A DNA stretch of 64,000 bases from the NCBI GenBank assembly GCA_001604185.1, contig LVAV01000054.1, positions 124,001 to 188,000 of the forward strand. Reading direction: 5' to 3'. Under the pieces are notes generated by a model. That model had not been told where the DNA came from and searched no databases. It worked only from the letters and a program-made list of their open reading frames with translations. Shown in pieces: positions 61,159-64,000 of this stretch; the stretch's first letter is position 1; each line of letters starts with the position of its first letter. The translations under genes were made by a program, and so were the position numbers. The DNA comes from Clostridiales bacterium Firm_16 (GTDB taxonomy: Bacteria > Bacillota > Clostridia > Saccharofermentanales > Saccharofermentanaceae).

Positions 61159-62988
61159 ATGGCAAAACAGAGAGTTGTGACACCGGACGAGCTTGAGCAG
61201 ATCAGGACGAAGGACTTCTTCGACTGTGCATCTCCGGGACACATTAAGTTTATGACGGATTACTATATCTGCGGTAATTCGTATAAGTGCGTCTGGGCGA
61301 TCAAGGGGTATCCGCCGACTACAGATGCGCAGGCACTTCATGCCCAGTTGTCGGATAAGGCCGGAATTACACTCCGGTACTACTTCAGACTGGTGGAGCC
61401 GCTGGAACAGAGAAAGATCATCCAGGACGCGGCCAGAAAGAACACGATGCAGTCTACAAGCAACGATGTGAACGAGACGATCGCGGCCAATGAGAACCTG
61501 CAGGATGTAGTGGAGATGCTCAGTAATCTTCGAAAGAACAAGGAGCCGTTGCTACATACTTCGGTGTTCATTGAACTCAAAGCGAACAGCATGGATGAGT
61601 TGAAAGAACTGCAGTCTGACGTGGAGATGGAGCTTCAGAGATCCCATCTTGAAGTGGACAAGCTGCTTTTGAGACAGAAAGAAGGGTTCCTCTCGGTTAT
61701 CCCGATCGGATCCAATCAGTTTGGAGATCAGTTCGAACGAGTGCTTCCGGCAAGCTCCGTGGCGAACTTCTTCCCGTTCAACTTCAGCGGTAAGACAGAT
61801 CCGAAGGGGCTTTATATCGGAAGAGATAAGTACGGCACCAACATTCTGGTAGACTTCGATCGAAGAGCGGAAGACAAGACGACCAGTAACATTCTGATCC
61901 TCGGCAACTCCGGTCAGGGCAAATCCTACCTCATGAAACTGATCCTTACGAACATTCGAGAGTCCGGAAAGAGTGTTATCGTTCTGGATCCGGAACATGA
62001 GTATGAGGATCTCTGTAACAACCTTGGCGGCTGCTACATTGACTTCATGAGTGGCGAGTACATCATCAATCCGCTGGAGCCGAAGGCATGGTCGGAAGGA
62101 GAAAGAGAGGCAGACAAGACTGCGCCCGATGCTTTTCGACGGGTAACAAGACTGTCGCAGCACATTGCTTTTCTCAAAGACTTCTTCAGCACCTACAATG
62201 AAGATTTCAAGCAGCGGCACACGGCAACGATCGAGATTCTTCTGAAGAAGCTCTACTCGAGGTTCAACATCACGGACAGCACGGATTTCTCCAAGTTGAT
62301 TGCAGAGGACTACCCTACCATGAGAGACTTCTACGAGATCTGTGAAGAGGAACTAAACACCTACGATCCGAAACAGAATCTCCCCTACACCAGAGAGATC
62401 GTCCGAGATATTACGCTCGGAATCAACTCAATCTGTGTCGGCGCAGAGAGCAAATACTTCAACGGGCAGACCAATATCACCGATGACAAGTTCGTTTGTT
62501 TCGGGGTCAAGGGGCTGATGGACACCAACAAGAAACTCAAGGATGCAATGCTCTTCAATATCCTATCCTACATGAGCAACAAGCTCCTGGGAGATGGATT
62601 TACAGCAGCGAGCATCGATGAGCTGTATCTTTTCCTGACGAACCGGACGGCAATCGAGTATATCCGAAACGCTATGAAGAGAGTCAGAAAGAAGGAATCG
62701 ACCATGATTCTGGCTTCCCAGAACATCGAGGACTTTCTGATTCCCGGCATCAAAGAACTGACGAAGCCGCTATTCAGTATTCCGACTCATCAGTTCATGT
62801 TCAACCCGGGTCAGATTAACCCGAAGGATTACATGGATGCGCTCCAGATCGAGCCGTCGGAGTACGAACTAATCAAGTATCCGGAACGAGGAACCTGCCT
62901 CTATCGGTGCGGTAACGAGCGGTATCTGCTGCAGGTAAAAGCACCGGCATACAAGGCAGATCTCTTCGGAAATGCGGGAGGAAGGTGA
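61159..62988 (+). CDS. VirB4/TraE-type conjugation ATPase
   Basis: 609 residues. GNSGQGKSYL (Walker A, 249-256 for GNSGQGKS) with VIVLDPEHEYEDL directly after, and the Walker B region AASIDELYLFL, then ILASQNIEDFL are as in clostridial VirB4 ATPases of the CD1110 group. It powers assembly of the mating channel and works with VirB6 and the coupling protein. A modest AAAGGATG site precedes the ATG. The stop overlaps the ribosome site of the next small gene. Confidence 0.92.
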   Translation: MAKQRVVTPDELEQIRTKDFFDCASPGHIKFMTDYYICGNSYKCVWAIKGYPPTTDAQALHAQLSDKAGITLRYYFRLVEPLEQRKIIQDAARKNTMQSTSNDVNETIAANENLQDVVEMLSNLRKNKEPLLHTSVFIELKANSMDELKELQSDVEMELQRSHLEVDKLLLRQKEGFLSVIPIGSNQFGDQFERVLPASSVANFFPFNFSGKTDPKGLYIGRDKYGTNILVDFDRRAEDKTTSNILILGNSGQGKSYLMKLILTNIRESGKSVIVLDPEHEYEDLCNNLGGCYIDFMSGEYIINPLEPKAWSEGEREADKTAPDAFRRVTRLSQHIAFLKDFFSTYNEDFKQRHTATIEILLKKLYSRFNITDSTDFSKLIAEDYPTMRDFYEICEEELNTYDPKQNLPYTREIVRDITLGINSICVGAESKYFNGQTNITDDKFVCFGVKGLMDTNKKLKDAMLFNILSYMSNKLLGDGFTAASIDELYLFLTNRTAIEYIRNAMKRVRKKESTMILASQNIEDFLIPGIKELTKPLFSIPTHQFMFNPGQINPKDYMDALQIEPSEYELIKYPERGTCLYRCGNERYLLQVKAPAYKADLFGNAGGR

Positions 62989-62993
62989 GAAAA

Positions 62994-63248
62994 ATGAATT
63001 ATAGGAAGAAGAATGAGCAGATCAAAAATGATTGGAGTAGGGTTCGTGGAAAGATTCCAAGAGCAAAGTATCTGATTCGCGAAATCGATGGATGTGAATC
63101 TCATGTCGTTGATGGTGAATGGAGATACGACAGAGTACCTATGCAATTGATTGAGGCTTTGTATGACTATCTGTGGAAGGAGGTTCATGAATATGAGCGC
63201 AACTGTAGGTGCAGCACTGAAGAAAATCGCAGTAGCACTGCTATGTGA
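62994..63248 (+). CDS. small protein, unknown
   Basis: 84 residues starting MNYRKKNEQIKNDWSRVRGK behind GGAGGAAGGTGAGAAAA. It is basic and helical with no recognisable domain. It overlaps the next gene by 56 bases in another frame, so part of it may be spurious, but the ribosome site and the position are good. Confidence 0.45.
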   Translation: MNYRKKNEQIKNDWSRVRGKIPRAKYLIREIDGCESHVVDGEWRYDRVPMQLIEALYDYLWKEVHEYERNCRCSTEENRSSTAM

Positions 63249-64000
63249 TAGGAAAACAATAAAGAAAGTAGCAATCTTTTTCCTCTCCGTATTGGTGGGA
63301 CTCCTGATGCCGATGGCTGCAGTCATCGGCATTTTTGCTGGAGGAAACATCGAGATCAATGAAGAGGATATCGAAAATGCTCTGACAGATGAGCAGAAAG
63401 AATACTATGCGAAGCTGAATGCAACGTATGGTGAGATCAATGAGCGGATGCAGGAGGCCGGATTCCCTGATCGAGTGGACGAAGCCCAGACACTTTTTGT
63501 TATGGGCCTGGTTGACCACATGTACGATGAGAACTTCGTGATCAAATTGGTCGGGTGCTTTTCGCCGGGACAAACGGATGCAGAACTGGTCGCCATGGTG
63601 AACAGTGTATTCGGTACGCAGATCTCTTTGGAGGACTATCTGAAGGTTATCGTGGAGCTTCGAAAAGCAACGATCAACCCTCACATCTTCACGGATCCGC
63701 TGTCAGTGAACAACATCGATCTGGTTGCGTTCTGCCAAGAAGCATGCGATGACCAGTGGGGTTACGTGTGGGCAACCTACGGAAAAATGCTCTCCGCCGT
63801 CAAACTGGATGAGTTGGCCGAGCAGTTCCCAGATGAGGTTGGACAAGAGAAGTCCTTTATCAAACAGAACTGGTGCGGACATCGTACAGCGGACTGCGCC
63901 GGCCTCATCAAGGCGTACTTCTGGTACGACCATTCCACGGGCGAGATCGTCTATGAACTGGCGGGCTACGAGGACAAGCGAGCCAACGAACTCTATGAGG
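63193..64000 (+). CDS. NlpC/P60-like membrane hydrolase of the transfer apparatus (partial)
   Basis: The gene runs past the window end; 269 residues are seen. The start ATGAGC is nine bases behind AAGGAGG (an ATG six bases earlier lies too close to it). A single membrane helix (about 29-52, KKVAIFFLSVLVGLLMPMAAVIGIFA) is followed by a long extracellular stretch. GHRTADCAGLIKAYFWYD carries the candidate catalytic cysteine in the DCAGLI motif of NlpC/P60 peptidases. Such CD1107-type proteins open peptidoglycan for the mating channel. Confidence 0.75.
   Translation, partial: MSATVGAALKKIAVALLCDRKTIKKVAIFFLSVLVGLLMPMAAVIGIFAGGNIEINEEDIENALTDEQKEYYAKLNATYGEINERMQEAGFPDRVDEAQTLFVMGLVDHMYDENFVIKLVGCFSPGQTDAELVAMVNSVFGTQISLEDYLKVIVELRKATINPHIFTDPLSVNNIDLVAFCQEACDDQWGYVWATYGKMLSAVKLDELAEQFPDEVGQEKSFIKQNWCGHRTADCAGLIKAYFWYDHSTGEIVYELAGYEDKRANELYE

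Larger units (their letters stand above)
46785..64000 (+). mobile_element. integrative/conjugative element, left part (right end beyond window)
   Basis: All genes from 47013 on read in one direction and are of ICE type: HTH replication-initiator-like, AbrB-like, YodL/DUF3846, SpoVG-like, DUF3852-like, VirB6/TrbL-like, PrgI-like, VirB4-like ATPase and NlpC/P60-like membrane hydrolase. This set is typical of clostridial ICEs of the CD1107/CD1110 type. The left boundary is placed between the lysS stop and the zinc-ribbon gene, but no att site is proven. Relaxase, coupling protein and recombinase genes are not in the window and should lie further right. Confidence 0.8.

Overview
The window reads as a chromosome segment of an anaerobic, fermentative member of the Clostridia (Bacillota). 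The signs are pyruvate formate-lyase and its activase, an RNase J with a beta-CASP fold, GreA, a SCIFF ranthipeptide locus (a clostridial hallmark), a TPP riboswitch in front of ThiT, FeoA/FeoB, and many lipoproteins with Thr/Glu/Pro-rich spacers. Strong AGGAGG ribosome sites and TATAAT-type promoters agree with this. A rumen or gut member of the Oscillospiraceae/Saccharofermentans type is a guess only.

Bases 1-46784 look like ordinary backbone: a DUF4214 protein fragment, a CDF metal exporter, a small regulator cluster, an operon of a 3D/SH3 wall protein and RNase J, pyruvate kinase, a pflB/pflA block with two large orphan solute-binding lipoproteins, a beta-lactamase-fold serine hydrolase, a degenerate GGDEF protein, scfA-scfB, a PLP decarboxylase, hydrolases, feoA-feoA-feoB behind three copies of a palindromic operator, a PD-(D/E)XK-like protein, an NrnA-like phosphoesterase, tRNA-Ser(CGA), a serine acetyltransferase, an M24 peptidase, the riboswitch with thiT, a Tritrichomonas-type IMP dehydrogenase, greA and lysS. 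Several intergenic spaces hold tandem repeat arrays with periods of about 53, 131-136, 37 and 21 bp.

From just after lysS to the window end all genes point the same way and form part of an integrative/conjugative element (ICE). It carries a zinc-ribbon protein, a HTH replication-initiator-like protein, AbrB-type, YodL/DUF3846 and SpoVG-like proteins, a CAP-domain lipoprotein and a 1720-residue thioester/ester-bond surface adhesin. The transfer genes follow: a DUF3852-like membrane protein, a VirB6/TrbL-like protein, a PrgI-like protein, a VirB4-type ATPase and the start of an NlpC/P60-like membrane hydrolase. A cargo gene with a NifX-like domain and its own promoter sits inside the transfer operon. 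Intrinsic terminators recur between the element's genes. No integrase or relaxase is in the window, so the element continues past base 64000.

All calls are from reading the sequence. No database search or structure prediction was run.
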